Origin: Thermoplasma acidophilum DSM 1728
Lineage (GTDB): Archaea > Thermoplasmatota > Thermoplasmata > Thermoplasmatales > Thermoplasmataceae
Direction of reading: 5' to 3'
DNA: 64,000 nt
NCBI RefSeq assembly: GCF_000195915.1
Contig: NC_002578.1
Coordinates: 496,001 to 560,000 of the forward strand
A program made the position numbers and the translations under genes. The notes under the pieces were generated by a model that saw nothing but the letters and a program-made list of their open reading frames with translations, did not search any database and had not been told where the DNA came from. Shown one piece after another: positions 43,758 through 52,513 of this stretch; positions within the stretch are counted from its first letter, which is position 1; every line of letters begins with the position of its first letter.

Positions 43758-43861
43758 TGGGTGGCATATTGATTGGAGACAGTAATTGGCGGCATAGCCC
43801 CAGATATTGAAAGGGCCATCATAAAAAAAGCCATGATGGCCGCGATCACGTATTTAATCAC
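43754..43861 (-). CDS. Orphan signal peptide ORF, 5' part of the split secreted gene
   Basis: 35 codons from GTG 43861 to TGA 43754, overlapping the upstream stop codon. The product, MIKYVIAAIMAFFMMALSIS and then GAMPPITVSN, has a basic start, a long hydrophobic core and a small-residue cleavage site. It contains a run of seven T (bases about 43823-43829), a likely place for an indel. A -1 shift at its stop joins it to the 153-residue frame. Confidence 0.55.
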   Translation of the reverse strand: MIKYVIAAIMAFFMMALSISGAMPPITVSNQYATQ

Positions 43862-44432
43862 TGACATAGTTAAGATATATAGTTGAAGGGCCAGATAACA
43901 CGGATGATGAACCAGATACGCTTATAACGAAGCTTATGTAATATATATGGCCAGCCGTTAGTGTTATCGCACTATCAAGGTTGTAATTACTTTCTACTGT
44001 TGGTTGGGTTCCATTTTCGACTAGGTAGCTATCATAACTAGAATCCCACACGAGCTTAGATTGACTGTTGTTGCTTACGTAGATACTCACACCAGCGGGT
44101 AGTGATCCATTCAGGTATAATACGCCGCTGAAACCAACATCCTTTATCTCCAGAACATTCATCAGATAATCCGTACCTGAATATTCGGTGTAATTGACCA
44201 TTATCTCAGATCCAGAGGTTATGTTTTCGCTGTTTCCTGTTCCAACCGCTGGGGCGTATATGTAACCGGAGCTATGCGCTGTGGCATAGTTTGGACCAGG
44301 TGATAGGTAAAGCCCAGTAGTGGTTGAACTAACGGATACATTGAAACTATCAGAAACAATCACCGACGCTGTTGCAACCGTTGGAAGCAGCAGCGCAACT
44401 GCAATCAGAGGAATTAACCTTTTATAATTCAT
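43854..44432 (-). CDS. Secreted beta-rich protein of unknown function
   Basis: 192 residues. Signal peptide MNYKRLIPLIAVALLLPTVA with cleavage after ATA near residue 22. The mature part is Ser/Thr/Tyr/Asn-rich, beta-predicted, and carries several N-X-S/T sites. No enzymatic motif. It overlaps the signal-peptide ORF of the next, similar protein by a few bases, so the two form a small secreted-protein operon. Confidence 0.7.
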   Translation of the reverse strand: MNYKRLIPLIAVALLLPTVATASVIVSDSFNVSVSSTTTGLYLSPGPNYATAHSSGYIYAPAVGTGNSENITSGSEIMVNYTEYSGTDYLMNVLEIKDVGFSGVLYLNGSLPAGVSIYVSNNSQSKLVWDSSYDSYLVENGTQPTVESNYNLDSAITLTAGHIYYISFVISVSGSSSVLSGPSTIYLNYVSD

Positions 44433-44461
44433 AAGGAATTATCATTATCATATATTTTAAT

Positions 44462-45634
44462 CTAATTGTGTATATTGAACACATTGCCATATTTGGAAAA
44501 TCTAATCTTTAGTAATAATATCGATAATGTAATCATGAAAACTATTGCCAGAAACAAAAGATGAAGGCCATGTAAATCTATCGGATTTTTAATGAGTGCG
44601 CCCATGGTCAAGGATCCTGCAAACTCCCCTGCATACCTTCCACCATTGAAGAAGCCTATGAGCGATCCGTAATCGCCCCCGTGTTCTTTTATCAGAAGAG
44701 GTATGAACGATATCTCGAATATGGTGTAACCTATTGCGAAGATGAAGAATCCTGACATAACAGCGTACGGATATTCACTGAAATAGAACATGGCCAGAGA
44801 TGAAACCGCGAACAGTGTGAGTGTGATCGCTGTAATTCTGCTTAGCATCCCAAACTTTATGCTTATCAGTATTCCTATAGATCCAGCAGCCACCAGGGAT
44901 ATCGCGATAAACGACCCATAAGGCAGTATCTGGCTCCTTGACATCCAATAGATCGGCAGGAAAAAGAATATTGCAAAGAGGATAAAGGAGGAAACGAAAG
45001 ATGAGAATGTAAAGGAAGGATCCCACTTGATTTTTAATCGCCTCCTGACTGTGACGCGATCTTCTGCCAACATCAAAATTGGCAGCAGTGAAATGAAGCC
45101 AAGGATCGCTGAGAACAGGAATATCGTATCTATTCCAATATAGGTAGATATCTCAGGACCGGCAATAACCCCTATGACTATCCCCAGGCCAGATAACGTG
45201 CCGACGAATGCCATACGGGATGTTCTTTCATCCATATCTGACCTTTCGTTCAGCAACGCCATCAGTGGAGAACTTATCGCTCCGAGGCCGGCAAGGAGTC
45301 TGGAAAATACCAGAATTTGAATGGAGAACGGATGCCATGATATGAGGTTGCCCAGCGAAAAGAGAACAGATGAAACCATGGATACTCTCTTTCTTCCGAT
45401 TATGTCGGATAGAGATCCCATCATTATCTGGGAAAATATCATGGCGATGCCGTATACGCCCATGGCAAGTCCTGCAAGAAGCCCGGAACTTGTAAATCTG
45501 AGAGCGTAAATTGAAAATACAGGGATGGGGAGGAAGGCGGCGAACGTTCTGATTCCTTCTATTATACCTATGAGGCTGACATTTCTGTCCCCTATCAGCG
45601 AACTGAATCGTTCATTATTCACGATGATACTCAA
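44462..45634 (-). CDS. Major facilitator superfamily transporter
   Basis: About 390 residues with 12 TM helices. The MFS loop 2-3 motif is GSLSDIIGRKRVS, and RLLAGLGAISSPLMALLNE follows in the position of the drug-exporter motif. Substrate not readable. The frame is open to ATG 45682, but that codon lies inside a palindrome (45677-45696). The ATATAT box at about 45656-45664 places transcription near 45635, so TTG 45634 or GTG 45622 is the likely start. Confidence 0.85.
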   Translation of the reverse strand: MSIIVNNERFSSLIGDRNVSLIGIIEGIRTFAAFLPIPVFSIYALRFTSSGLLAGLAMGVYGIAMIFSQIMMGSLSDIIGRKRVSMVSSVLFSLGNLISWHPFSIQILVFSRLLAGLGAISSPLMALLNERSDMDERTSRMAFVGTLSGLGIVIGVIAGPEISTYIGIDTIFLFSAILGFISLLPILMLAEDRVTVRRRLKIKWDPSFTFSSFVSSFILFAIFFFLPIYWMSRSQILPYGSFIAISLVAAGSIGILISIKFGMLSRITAITLTLFAVSSLAMFYFSEYPYAVMSGFFIFAIGYTIFEISFIPLLIKEHGGDYGSLIGFFNGGRYAGEFAGSLTMGALIKNPIDLHGLHLLFLAIVFMITLSILLLKIRFSKYGNVFNIHN

Positions 45635-45676
45635 GACAAGGCGCAATAACAAACGGAGATATATCGTTTGCCAGAA

Positions 45677-45696
45677 ATGCATAAACGGTTATGCAT
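45677..45696 (-). promoter_or_regulatory. 8+8 bp palindrome at the MFS promoter
   Basis: ATGCATAA-ACGG-TTATGCAT is a perfect inverted repeat just upstream of the MFS gene's probable TATA box. Position and symmetry suggest an operator for a dimeric regulator, which would also explain why the outermost ATG, inside it, is not the start. Confidence 0.55.
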
Positions 45697-45865
45697 GGGC
45701 TTAGATCGCACCTGGCTTTCTACCTTTCAGCATCGGACATGCATTTCAATGCGAAGCTAATGGCGGAATATCCTATTGTTCAATATCTTATTTTATGGTC
45801 AGAAACTACATATTGGTAATAATTACACTTTTTTCAAATATTGAAATTTCGCAAAAATGAAAAAA

Positions 45866-45879
45866 TCTTAATATTAAGA
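45866..45879 (+). promoter_or_regulatory. 14-bp palindrome at the AbrB-type gene
   Basis: TCTTAATATTAAGA is perfectly palindromic and contains the TATA-like core of the AbrB-type gene, centred 25 nt before codon 45898. AbrB proteins often repress their own promoters, so this is a reasonable autoregulatory site. Confidence 0.5.
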
Positions 45880-45897
45880 CTTTGATATCTAATTACG

Positions 45898-46056
45898 GTA
45901 AAAAAATTACTCGATGTTTCGCACGTATCGAGCAGAGGTTCGTCTCTGCGCATAACCATACCAAAGAAAGTGATACAGAGACTGGATATAAAGCCGGAAG
46001 ACATCATTGGGTTTTTCGATGACGACGGAAGGATAACCATTGAAAAAATTGAGTGA
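45898..46056 (+). CDS. AbrB/SpoVT-type DNA-binding protein without a normal start codon
   Basis: 52 codons encoding VKKLLDVSHVSSRGSSLR, ITIPKKVIQRLDIKPED and then IIGFFDDDGRITIEKIE, a complete AbrB swapped-hairpin domain. No ATG, GTG or TTG lies in frame before it. The first codon at leaderless distance from the TATA palindrome is GTA 45898; ATT 45892 is the other choice. A run of seven A follows at 45900-45906; with six, the frame would open at TTG 45882. Ends one base before the tyrS stop, convergent. Confidence 0.7.
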   Translation, partial: VKKLLDVSHVSSRGSSLRITIPKKVIQRLDIKPEDIIGFFDDDGRITIEKIE

Positions 46057-46057
46057 A

Positions 46058-47056
46058 TCACTGAAATTCTGAGAGATCCAATCCCTCCAGGGATCTCCTA
46101 GCTGGTTCCACCATTTCATTAAGGATAGTGGCAACTTTATGCTTGAGATCTGCCGGTTGAATCTCTCCCCTTTGGTAAGCCTGATCGAAGTTTTCTACGC
46201 TGTCGAGATTTATTACGCCATTGGATCCGTGTATCTCAATACTCTTTCCGTAATAAGGTATTATTATGTATTTCATAATTTCGGCAACAGGATTCCCCTC
46301 TACCTGCTGTGGCGGGCAGTAAGCTGCATTTATCTTCCTTTCGATATCTTCCATATGATCGGTCACCAGTATTGCTGAATTCGGATCGCTCTTTGACATC
46401 TTCACGAAGTTATCCATTCTGGCGTTTCCCTTCAGACTGCTCAGCAGGAAACCGTGAACCGAAACAACCTTCTTCCTCTTCATCTTTTCTGCGATATCCC
46501 TGGCCAGCATGTGCGCATGCCTCTGATCCATTCCGCCGAATGCCATGTCCACATCCAGATAGAATATGTCGGTGACCTGCATTATCGGATAGAGATACAT
46601 GCTGAAGTCCTTCTCGGCGTCGGTCTCATTCCTGCCCATTATGGGAAGTGATCTTATCACACGCTTGAGCGTGCTCCTCTTAGCCGTATCTATGAACATC
46701 CTCCAGTACTCGGAAGAGTCTACAAGATCCGATGCCCACACATAATCAGCCTTGGTCAGGCCTTCAGCTTGGAAGGTTTTCCGGAGAATCTCACCCCCCT
46801 TCCTTATGAGATCGAGATCCCCGTGAAGCTTATTGTTTATCATTGCGTGCCAGTCAGCTAGCAGAACTGTGACCTTTATGTCATCCTGGATCTCTGCAAG
46901 TTTTCTCGGCCACATCACTGCGGTTGCAATATGCGGAATGCCAGATGGCTCTATGCCAATGTATGACTTTATATCGCTCTTCCCCTCGAGTCTCTCTGCA
47001 TCTTCCCTTGTGACTACCTCCCGCGTATTCTTGTAGATCTTCTCAATTAAATGCAT
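46058..47056 (-). CDS. tyrS: Tyrosyl-tRNA synthetase, archaeal type
   Basis: 332 residues, class I. The HIGH-type motif is HIAT in GIEPSGIPHIAT. GGMDQRHAHMLARD is the conserved tRNA synthetase segment of archaeal TyrRS. KMSKSD is the KMSKS loop, and AYCPPQQVEGNPV matches the TyrRS (not TrpRS) downstream stretch. Short archaeal/eukaryal form without the bacterial S4 domain. The stop is one base from that of the AbrB-type gene on the other strand. Confidence 0.93.
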   Translation of the reverse strand: MHLIEKIYKNTREVVTREDAERLEGKSDIKSYIGIEPSGIPHIATAVMWPRKLAEIQDDIKVTVLLADWHAMINNKLHGDLDLIRKGGEILRKTFQAEGLTKADYVWASDLVDSSEYWRMFIDTAKRSTLKRVIRSLPIMGRNETDAEKDFSMYLYPIMQVTDIFYLDVDMAFGGMDQRHAHMLARDIAEKMKRKKVVSVHGFLLSSLKGNARMDNFVKMSKSDPNSAILVTDHMEDIERKINAAYCPPQQVEGNPVAEIMKYIIIPYYGKSIEIHGSNGVINLDSVENFDQAYQRGEIQPADLKHKVATILNEMVEPARRSLEGLDLSEFQ

Positions 47057-47215
47057 CGCACCGGTTATCGCTGGTGCCGTTAATAAATGTTACATGGAGA
47101 TTGCGGAAGGCTTTTTGGGTGCTGCTATGGCGCTAAGAAATCTTTGCATTTCACAGATTCCAATACTGTATCCCCGTACACGTCAAAATGATAATAAATG
47201 GTTCTCAATTATACT

Positions 47216-47482
47216 ATGCATATGATGTACAGCAAGAACTGGAAGGCGAAGAAGGGACTCATAAGGGTAACGCTGGATCTGGACGGGAATAGAATAAAGG
47301 ACATACACATTTCCGGAGATTTCTTCATGTTTCCGGAAGATTCCATAAACAGACTAGAAGATATGCTGAGGGGATCGAGCATTGAAAAGATAAACGATAT
47401 TATAAGGGATTTCTATAATCAGGGCGTGATAACTCCTGGCGTAGAACCTGAGGACTTTATTCAGGCTTTGAGGGTGATCTGA
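47216..47482 (+). CDS. lplB: Lipoate-protein ligase accessory subunit LplB
   Basis: About 88 residues equal to the C-terminal domain of single-chain lipoate ligases: KAKKGLIRVTLDLDGNRIKD, then GDFFMFPEDSINRLEDML. In T. acidophilum the ligase is split in two and LplA needs this piece for adenylate formation, as I recall from published work. GATAATAAAT at 47190-47199 is about 21 nt before ATG 47216, which is preferred over ATG 47198. The TGATG junction with lplA couples translation. Confidence 0.92.
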   Translation: MHMMYSKNWKAKKGLIRVTLDLDGNRIKDIHISGDFFMFPEDSINRLEDMLRGSSIEKINDIIRDFYNQGVITPGVEPEDFIQALRVI

Positions 47483-48270
47483 TGGAAGGCAGGCTTCTTT
47501 TACTAGAAACACCAGGCAACACGCGAATGAGCCTTGCTTATGACGAAGCCATATACCGCAGCTTCCAGTACGGTGATAAGCCCATACTGAGATTCTACAG
47601 ACACGACAGATCGGTGATCATAGGCTATTTCCAGGTTGCAGAGGAGGAGGTAGATCTTGATTACATGAAGAAGAACGGAATAATGCTTGCCAGGCGCTAT
47701 ACCGGCGGAGGCGCAGTATATCATGATCTCGGCGATCTCAACTTTTCGGTTGTGCGATCCAGCGATGACATGGACATCACATCGATGTTCAGGACGATGA
47801 ATGAGGCAGTTGTGAATTCTCTCAGGATCTTGGGGCTGGATGCAAGGCCGGGCGAACTCAACGATGTTTCCATACCAGTTAACAAGAAAACCGACATTAT
47901 GGCAGGCGAGAAAAAGATAATGGGCGCAGCAGGTGCGATGAGAAAGGGAGCCAAACTCTGGCATGCAGCTATGCTGGTACACACAGATCTGGATATGCTA
48001 TCTGCCGTGCTGAAGGTCCCAGATGAAAAGTTCAGAGACAAGATCGCCAAGAGTACAAGGGAGCGGGTGGCAAACGTAACGGACTTCGTGGATGTTTCCA
48101 TTGATGAAGTGAGAAACGCGCTCATCAGGGGTTTCTCTGAGACGCTTCACATAGATTTCAGGGAGGATACCATAACAGAAAAGGAAGAAAGCCTGGCACG
48201 GGAACTGTTTGACAAAAAGTACAGCACTGAGGAGTGGAACATGGGCCTCCTGAGGAAAGAGGTCGTATAG
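47482..48270 (+). CDS. lplA: Lipoate-protein ligase LplA
   Basis: 262-residue catalytic domain that activates lipoate and attaches it to lysines of lipoyl proteins. RRYTGGGAVYHDLGDLNFS is the lipoyl-AMP binding loop, KKIMGAAGAMRKGAKLWHAA the catalytic-lysine segment. It lacks the C-terminal domain, supplied separately by LplB just upstream (1-nt overlap). Corresponds to Ta0514, of which I recall crystal structures. Confidence 0.95.
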   Translation: MEGRLLLLETPGNTRMSLAYDEAIYRSFQYGDKPILRFYRHDRSVIIGYFQVAEEEVDLDYMKKNGIMLARRYTGGGAVYHDLGDLNFSVVRSSDDMDITSMFRTMNEAVVNSLRILGLDARPGELNDVSIPVNKKTDIMAGEKKIMGAAGAMRKGAKLWHAAMLVHTDLDMLSAVLKVPDEKFRDKIAKSTRERVANVTDFVDVSIDEVRNALIRGFSETLHIDFREDTITEKEESLARELFDKKYSTEEWNMGLLRKEVV

Positions 48271-48381
48271 GCGCATTTTTTAATTTTTAATTTTCTGATC
48301 GTAGGGACAGCAATTTATGTGCTATATTTGAGAACGTCTCGATATCCCTGTTCCGTTGCGCATCATCGATTGTGTAGATAA

Positions 48382-48391
48382 CTTAAATATT
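48382..48391 (+). promoter_or_regulatory. TATA element of ffh
   Basis: CTTAAATATT centred 26 nt before ATG 48413, showing that the SRP54 gene begins there and not at the far upstream TTG. Confidence 0.6.
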
Positions 48392-48412
48392 CAAAGATCA
48401 ATATGGATACGT

Positions 48413-49783
48413 ATGGTTCTTGAAAGTTTCTCGGCCTCGCTACGTGAGACGATACGTAAGATCACAGGATCGTCTTATATCGATAAGGAAACCGTTAAGG
48501 AGATATCGAAGGATCTGCAACGCATACTGCTGAAGGCCGACGTCAACGTCAAGACTGTTCTTCAAGTAACGAAGGAAATGGAGAGGCGCGCCTTGGAAGA
48601 AAAGCCTCCAGCCGGAATGGCGCACCAGGATTACATGGTCCGCATAATTTATGAAGAACTCCTGAAGATCCTTGGAGAACCATCAAACGTCAAGCTCAAG
48701 CCCCAGACAATAATGCTTGTCGGTCTGTATGGAAACGGAAAGACCACAACTGCCGGGAAGCTGGCCAGATTCTTCGCCAAGAAGGGCCTGAACTCTGGCC
48801 TGATAGCGGCAGATGTTCACAGATATGCCGCATACGATCAGCTGAAGCAGATCGCTTCAGAGGTCAATGCGAAGTTCTATGGTGACCAGAGCGAAAAGGA
48901 TCCGGTCAGGTTGATAAAGCACGGCCTGGAACAGCTGAAGGATGTGGCGGTCAAGATCATCGATACCAGTGGCAGGGATTCCATGGACGCCGAGCTCTTC
49001 GATGAGATAAGGAGGATCAAGGAAGCCGTGGCACCTGACGAGGTCCTCATGATCATCGATGCTACCATGGGGCAGCAGGCCGGGCCGGAGGCGAAGGCAT
49101 TCAATGACGCAATAGGCGTAACAGGCATTATCATAACAAAGATGGATGGAACGGCCAAGGGCGGCGGTGCCCTCAGTGCAGTCGCTGAAATACACGTTCC
49201 CATATACTTCATAGGTACTGGAGAGCACATGGATGATCTGGAGGTCTTTGACCCAAAGAAATTCCTGTCAAGGCTTCTCGGCCTAGGCGATCTAGAATCC
49301 CTCTTCGAAACCGTCCAGGAGGCGGATATAACGGAGGAGGAGGCTCAGGAATCGTTTGAAAAGCTGATGACGGGAAAGTTCAACCTGAAGGACATGTACG
49401 ATGTCTGGGAGAAGTTCTCCAAACCGGGCCTGATGAAGAAACTGGTTGACGCTCTCCCGCTGGCAAGGATACCGGGTTCGCAGAAGATCGATGACAGCAA
49501 GATACAGAGCGCCGAGGATAAGCTGAGAATGTACAGGATCATCATGGATTCGATGACGTTTGAAGAGCTCGAGAACCCTGAAATAATAAATGCCAAGAGA
49601 ATAACGAGGATTGCCAGAGGCGCAGGTGTCAGGGAAGAAGATGTGAGGATGCTTTTGAAGGAGTTCAAGGCCATGAAGAACAACATGAAGATGATGAAGG
49701 GAAACCGTGGCCTAAAGAAAATGCTGCAGGCAAACTTCAGATCCGGAAACTTCGGCCTGGAGGATCTCGGCATAAAGGAGTGA
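48413..49783 (+). CDS. ffh: Signal recognition particle GTPase SRP54
   Basis: Targets membrane and secreted proteins with 7S RNA. From ATG 48413 the protein has 456 residues. N domain helices come first; the G domain has GLYGNGKTTTAGKLA (P-loop), ADVHRYAAYDQL, DTSGRDSMD and TKMDGTAKGGGALS. The Met-rich M domain is at the end (KAMKNNMKMMKGNRG, KKMLQANFRSG). The P-loop has Gly-Leu-Tyr-Gly-Asn where bacteria have Gly-Leu-Gln-Gly-Ser/Ala. Single gene with its own promoter. Confidence 0.95.
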   Translation: MVLESFSASLRETIRKITGSSYIDKETVKEISKDLQRILLKADVNVKTVLQVTKEMERRALEEKPPAGMAHQDYMVRIIYEELLKILGEPSNVKLKPQTIMLVGLYGNGKTTTAGKLARFFAKKGLNSGLIAADVHRYAAYDQLKQIASEVNAKFYGDQSEKDPVRLIKHGLEQLKDVAVKIIDTSGRDSMDAELFDEIRRIKEAVAPDEVLMIIDATMGQQAGPEAKAFNDAIGVTGIIITKMDGTAKGGGALSAVAEIHVPIYFIGTGEHMDDLEVFDPKKFLSRLLGLGDLESLFETVQEADITEEEAQESFEKLMTGKFNLKDMYDVWEKFSKPGLMKKLVDALPLARIPGSQKIDDSKIQSAEDKLRMYRIIMDSMTFEELENPEIINAKRITRIARGAGVREEDVRMLLKEFKAMKNNMKMMKGNRGLKKMLQANFRSGNFGLEDLGIKE

Positions 49784-49887
49784 GATCAGGCATTTGCCAG
49801 CACATATCAGCTAAAGCATCAAAATTTCAATTATTTTTCAAAACTGCTGAATTCTTCGTAAAAAATGTATAAATGAATGGATAAAAA

Positions 49888-51078
49888 TCAGATGAGGTCT
49901 TCCAGCTCCTTGACGACCTCAGGGTATTTTTCAGCGATCGCCTTCAGTATCGCCTCGACAGATATGGTTGTAAGCACCTGCTCAGATACTATATCGACGA
50001 GCTTGTCAAGCGTATCATCCGATAGCATGGCAAGTTTCTCCTTCGCCACCCAGTTCCTGAGGTGCTTTCTCTCGAAGCGTTCCTTTATCAGTTTTTCGTA
50101 TTTCTGCATCATCTGCGGCGAGTAATCATTGCTCTCAATTGCTTCCTTGGTAACCTGCGCAGCGTACATACCAGAGACAATGGCGTTTGCTATTCCACCA
50201 CCCGTGATTGGATCGATGAGCCTTGCAGCGTCTCCTACGAGCATTAGGCCCGGCATAGTGATAGGCATCTTGACCTTAGAAACCGAAACGCCGCCTGTAA
50301 CAAGCTGTATATCCTGGCCCTTCTTCAAACCAGGATGGTTCTCTATGAACCTGTCAAGGTAGTTCTTCAGCTCGAACCTGTTGTGTATCCAGTTTATGGA
50401 GGACCCTATGCCCACGTTGGCCATGCCTTCCCCCTTCGGGAATACCCATATATAACCGGCCGGCGCTATCGAACCGAGGTAGAAGTCGGTGTAGTCAGGG
50501 TCCACATCGACATTGATCATCCTGTACTGAAGCGCGGATATTATGTCATTCCTTGCCAGTATCACGCTCTTCAGGCCGGCCCACCTTCCGAATTCGCTCT
50601 CGAAACCGTCTGCGGCTATGACCATCTTTGCCCTGACATCCACTATCTCGTTATTGTGCCTTATCTTTGCCCCAGCGACCTTGCCGTTCTCTTTTATCAC
50701 GCCAAGGGCCGGCGACTTTACCCACACATCTGCGCCCGCCTTGGCAGCAAGGGCAGCAAGATGCTTGTCGAACTTGTCCCTCTCAAGAACATAGCCAACT
50801 TCATTTCCGGCCTTCTCGCTCTGCAGAATTATTGGCCTCTTCTCCGATGGTCCGTAAATCCTTGCACCTTTCACTTCGTTGGCTATGAAGGATCTGTCAG
50901 CTTTTATATCTGCTTCGTTGAGTATCCCCTTTGAAAGGCCCTCTCCGCATCTCACAGGAGATCCTATCTCAGGTCTCTTCTCTATCATCAGTGTTTTCAG
51001 GCCATACTTGGCAGCATATCTGGCAGCCGTACTTCCGCCAGGGCCGCCTCCAACCACAAGAACATCATAGGTTTCCAT
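49888..51078 (-). CDS. Digeranylgeranylglycerophospholipid reductase
   Basis: FAD enzyme that saturates the geranylgeranyl chains of archaeal membrane lipids. 396 residues. The N-terminal dinucleotide site is VLVVGGGPGGSTAARYA; RCGEGLSKG, the C-loop of the family, and GYIWVFPKGEGMANVGIG and LVGDAARLIDPITGGGI complete the FAD and substrate pockets. I recall the structure of this T. acidophilum enzyme (Ta0516). Its start overlaps the end of a ferredoxin gene by 14 nt, suggesting that ferredoxin feeds it electrons. Confidence 0.95.
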   Translation of the reverse strand: METYDVLVVGGGPGGSTAARYAAKYGLKTLMIEKRPEIGSPVRCGEGLSKGILNEADIKADRSFIANEVKGARIYGPSEKRPIILQSEKAGNEVGYVLERDKFDKHLAALAAKAGADVWVKSPALGVIKENGKVAGAKIRHNNEIVDVRAKMVIAADGFESEFGRWAGLKSVILARNDIISALQYRMINVDVDPDYTDFYLGSIAPAGYIWVFPKGEGMANVGIGSSINWIHNRFELKNYLDRFIENHPGLKKGQDIQLVTGGVSVSKVKMPITMPGLMLVGDAARLIDPITGGGIANAIVSGMYAAQVTKEAIESNDYSPQMMQKYEKLIKERFERKHLRNWVAKEKLAMLSDDTLDKLVDIVSEQVLTTISVEAILKAIAEKYPEVVKELEDLI

Positions 51079-51277
51079 GGAACCACTCCGCTGTTATTGC
51101 CCCAGTTGGGCATCCAACGATGCAGAACCCGCACTCTATGCATTTTTCCTCATGGATCTTTATCACCGTTTCATCGAGCCATATGGCATCCGTGGGGCAC
51201 ATACCCACACAGGCTCCGCAGTAATTGCAGAGGTTTCTGTCGACATCCATCTCTGTCTTAACTTTTAGCTCCACCAT
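51065..51277 (-). CDS. 2[4Fe-4S] ferredoxin, probable partner of the reductase
   Basis: 70 residues with two CxxCxxCxxxCP clusters: CNYCGACVGMCP and CIECGFCIVGCP. The 14-nt overlap with the geranylgeranyl reductase gene makes the pair a translationally coupled operon. Ferredoxin as reductant is known for other archaeal geranylgeranyl reductases; here it follows from context. Confidence 0.92.
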   Translation of the reverse strand: MVELKVKTEMDVDRNLCNYCGACVGMCPTDAIWLDETVIKIHEEKCIECGFCIVGCPTGAITAEWFHGNL

Positions 51278-51488
51278 CAGCTACACCTAGAATTAAAGTT
51301 AAAACGGTTGCCTGTATATTTGACTTTTGTTAAGATGCCTGATCAAAAACTGTAGATGCGCGCGTAATATGACATAGCATGCCCATATCAGATTGTACGG
51401 CATCCCAAAACCTGTGCGCAACGCACGTCTATAAAATTCATTTTAAAAGTAGTCGCAATAGCTAATTTTTCAACAAAATAAGTTTGCG

Positions 51489-52355
51489 TCACTCCTTTGA
51501 GGGGAGTTCTCTGGCATTTATTTTCTCAAATTCCTTCCTTGTCATTTTATTTATCAGTGTGTCGTATTTTTTGAATATATCATTGTAACTGTCCTTCAGC
51601 TTCTTTATCTCTGCATCTCTTTGCAGTATCAGATCCTTCATCTGCGATATAGTAGACATGGCGTTGGCAAGATCGCCCCTCACCTTATCATAATCCTCCA
51701 GAGTCTTCTTCATGCTCTCGTTCTCAGCGTATATCTGCTTTATCCTCTCATCTATGCCGTTTTGTATATCGTCCATCTGCCTCTGCATGTCGGCCAGGGC
51801 CTGATCCAGCTGCACCTTTGTGTTACCCAAATTGGCAAGTTCCTGTTTTGCCTGATCTATCTCCTGGGTCAGCCTCTCCTTCTGTACCATGAGATCCTGT
51901 ATCTCCGCCTCGACCTTCTTTCTCTCGCCTGCTAGGCCGTCATCAGAGTAAATGCTGTCGATGATATCGATCACAGGTTTCATGGCCGACCTCACCAGTT
52001 CAAGTTCGAACGGGCTCTCTTCATTGGTCATGTCCTGTATGACAAACTCCTTGAGATCCAGGAGCTTCTCATCTCCCGGATTTTTTTCCAAACGCTCGGT
52101 TATTCTGTGATAGAGGTACCTTACAAATTTCTGATTGTAATCATTCACCTCCAGGCCCTTGAGGTATCCGTAAAGCGATATCCTGCTTACCTTTTCAGGC
52201 TCGAAAATCCATTCTGGTATGGAATTGCCATTATTTGTGCCGTTGAAGTATTCGAAAACTATATCACGATAACTCTTTCCACTGTCCTTTACCCTGGCAT
52301 CGAGATCCACGGGTATCTTGAACCTGACATCCTTTAAAGGTGATTCTTCTGCCAT
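51489..52355 (-). CDS. Coiled-coil protein of unknown function
   Basis: 288 residues. The first 40 (FKIPVDLDARVKDSGKSYRD) could be a small DNA-binding or dimerising motif. Residues about 45-130 are globular; about 140-270 form a long coiled coil (heptads in KKVEAEIQDLMVQKERLTQE and the following helix). No membrane segment. A structural or chromosome-associated role is possible; nothing specific is visible. Divergent from asnS. Confidence 0.78.
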   Translation of the reverse strand: MAEESPLKDVRFKIPVDLDARVKDSGKSYRDIVFEYFNGTNNGNSIPEWIFEPEKVSRISLYGYLKGLEVNDYNQKFVRYLYHRITERLEKNPGDEKLLDLKEFVIQDMTNEESPFELELVRSAMKPVIDIIDSIYSDDGLAGERKKVEAEIQDLMVQKERLTQEIDQAKQELANLGNTKVQLDQALADMQRQMDDIQNGIDERIKQIYAENESMKKTLEDYDKVRGDLANAMSTISQMKDLILQRDAEIKKLKDSYNDIFKKYDTLINKMTRKEFEKINARELPSKE

Positions 52356-52513
52356 CCATAAGTTTATTCCGACGGTATAATATATATTTATCGATTCTAA
52401 TTATGATGCTAGCATTATCTGAGGATAATTCTTCGATTTTTGCAAAATAACCATATATTGGAAATGCACACACTAAACTAAATATTTATTTCTTAAAGAT
52501 AAATAACCTCTGG

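Noticed and set aside
46058-47056. Tryptophanyl-tRNA synthetase, because of the KMSKSD motif
   Set aside because: The GGMDQRHAHMLARD and AYCPP...VEGNP segments and the short length are those of archaeal TyrRS.
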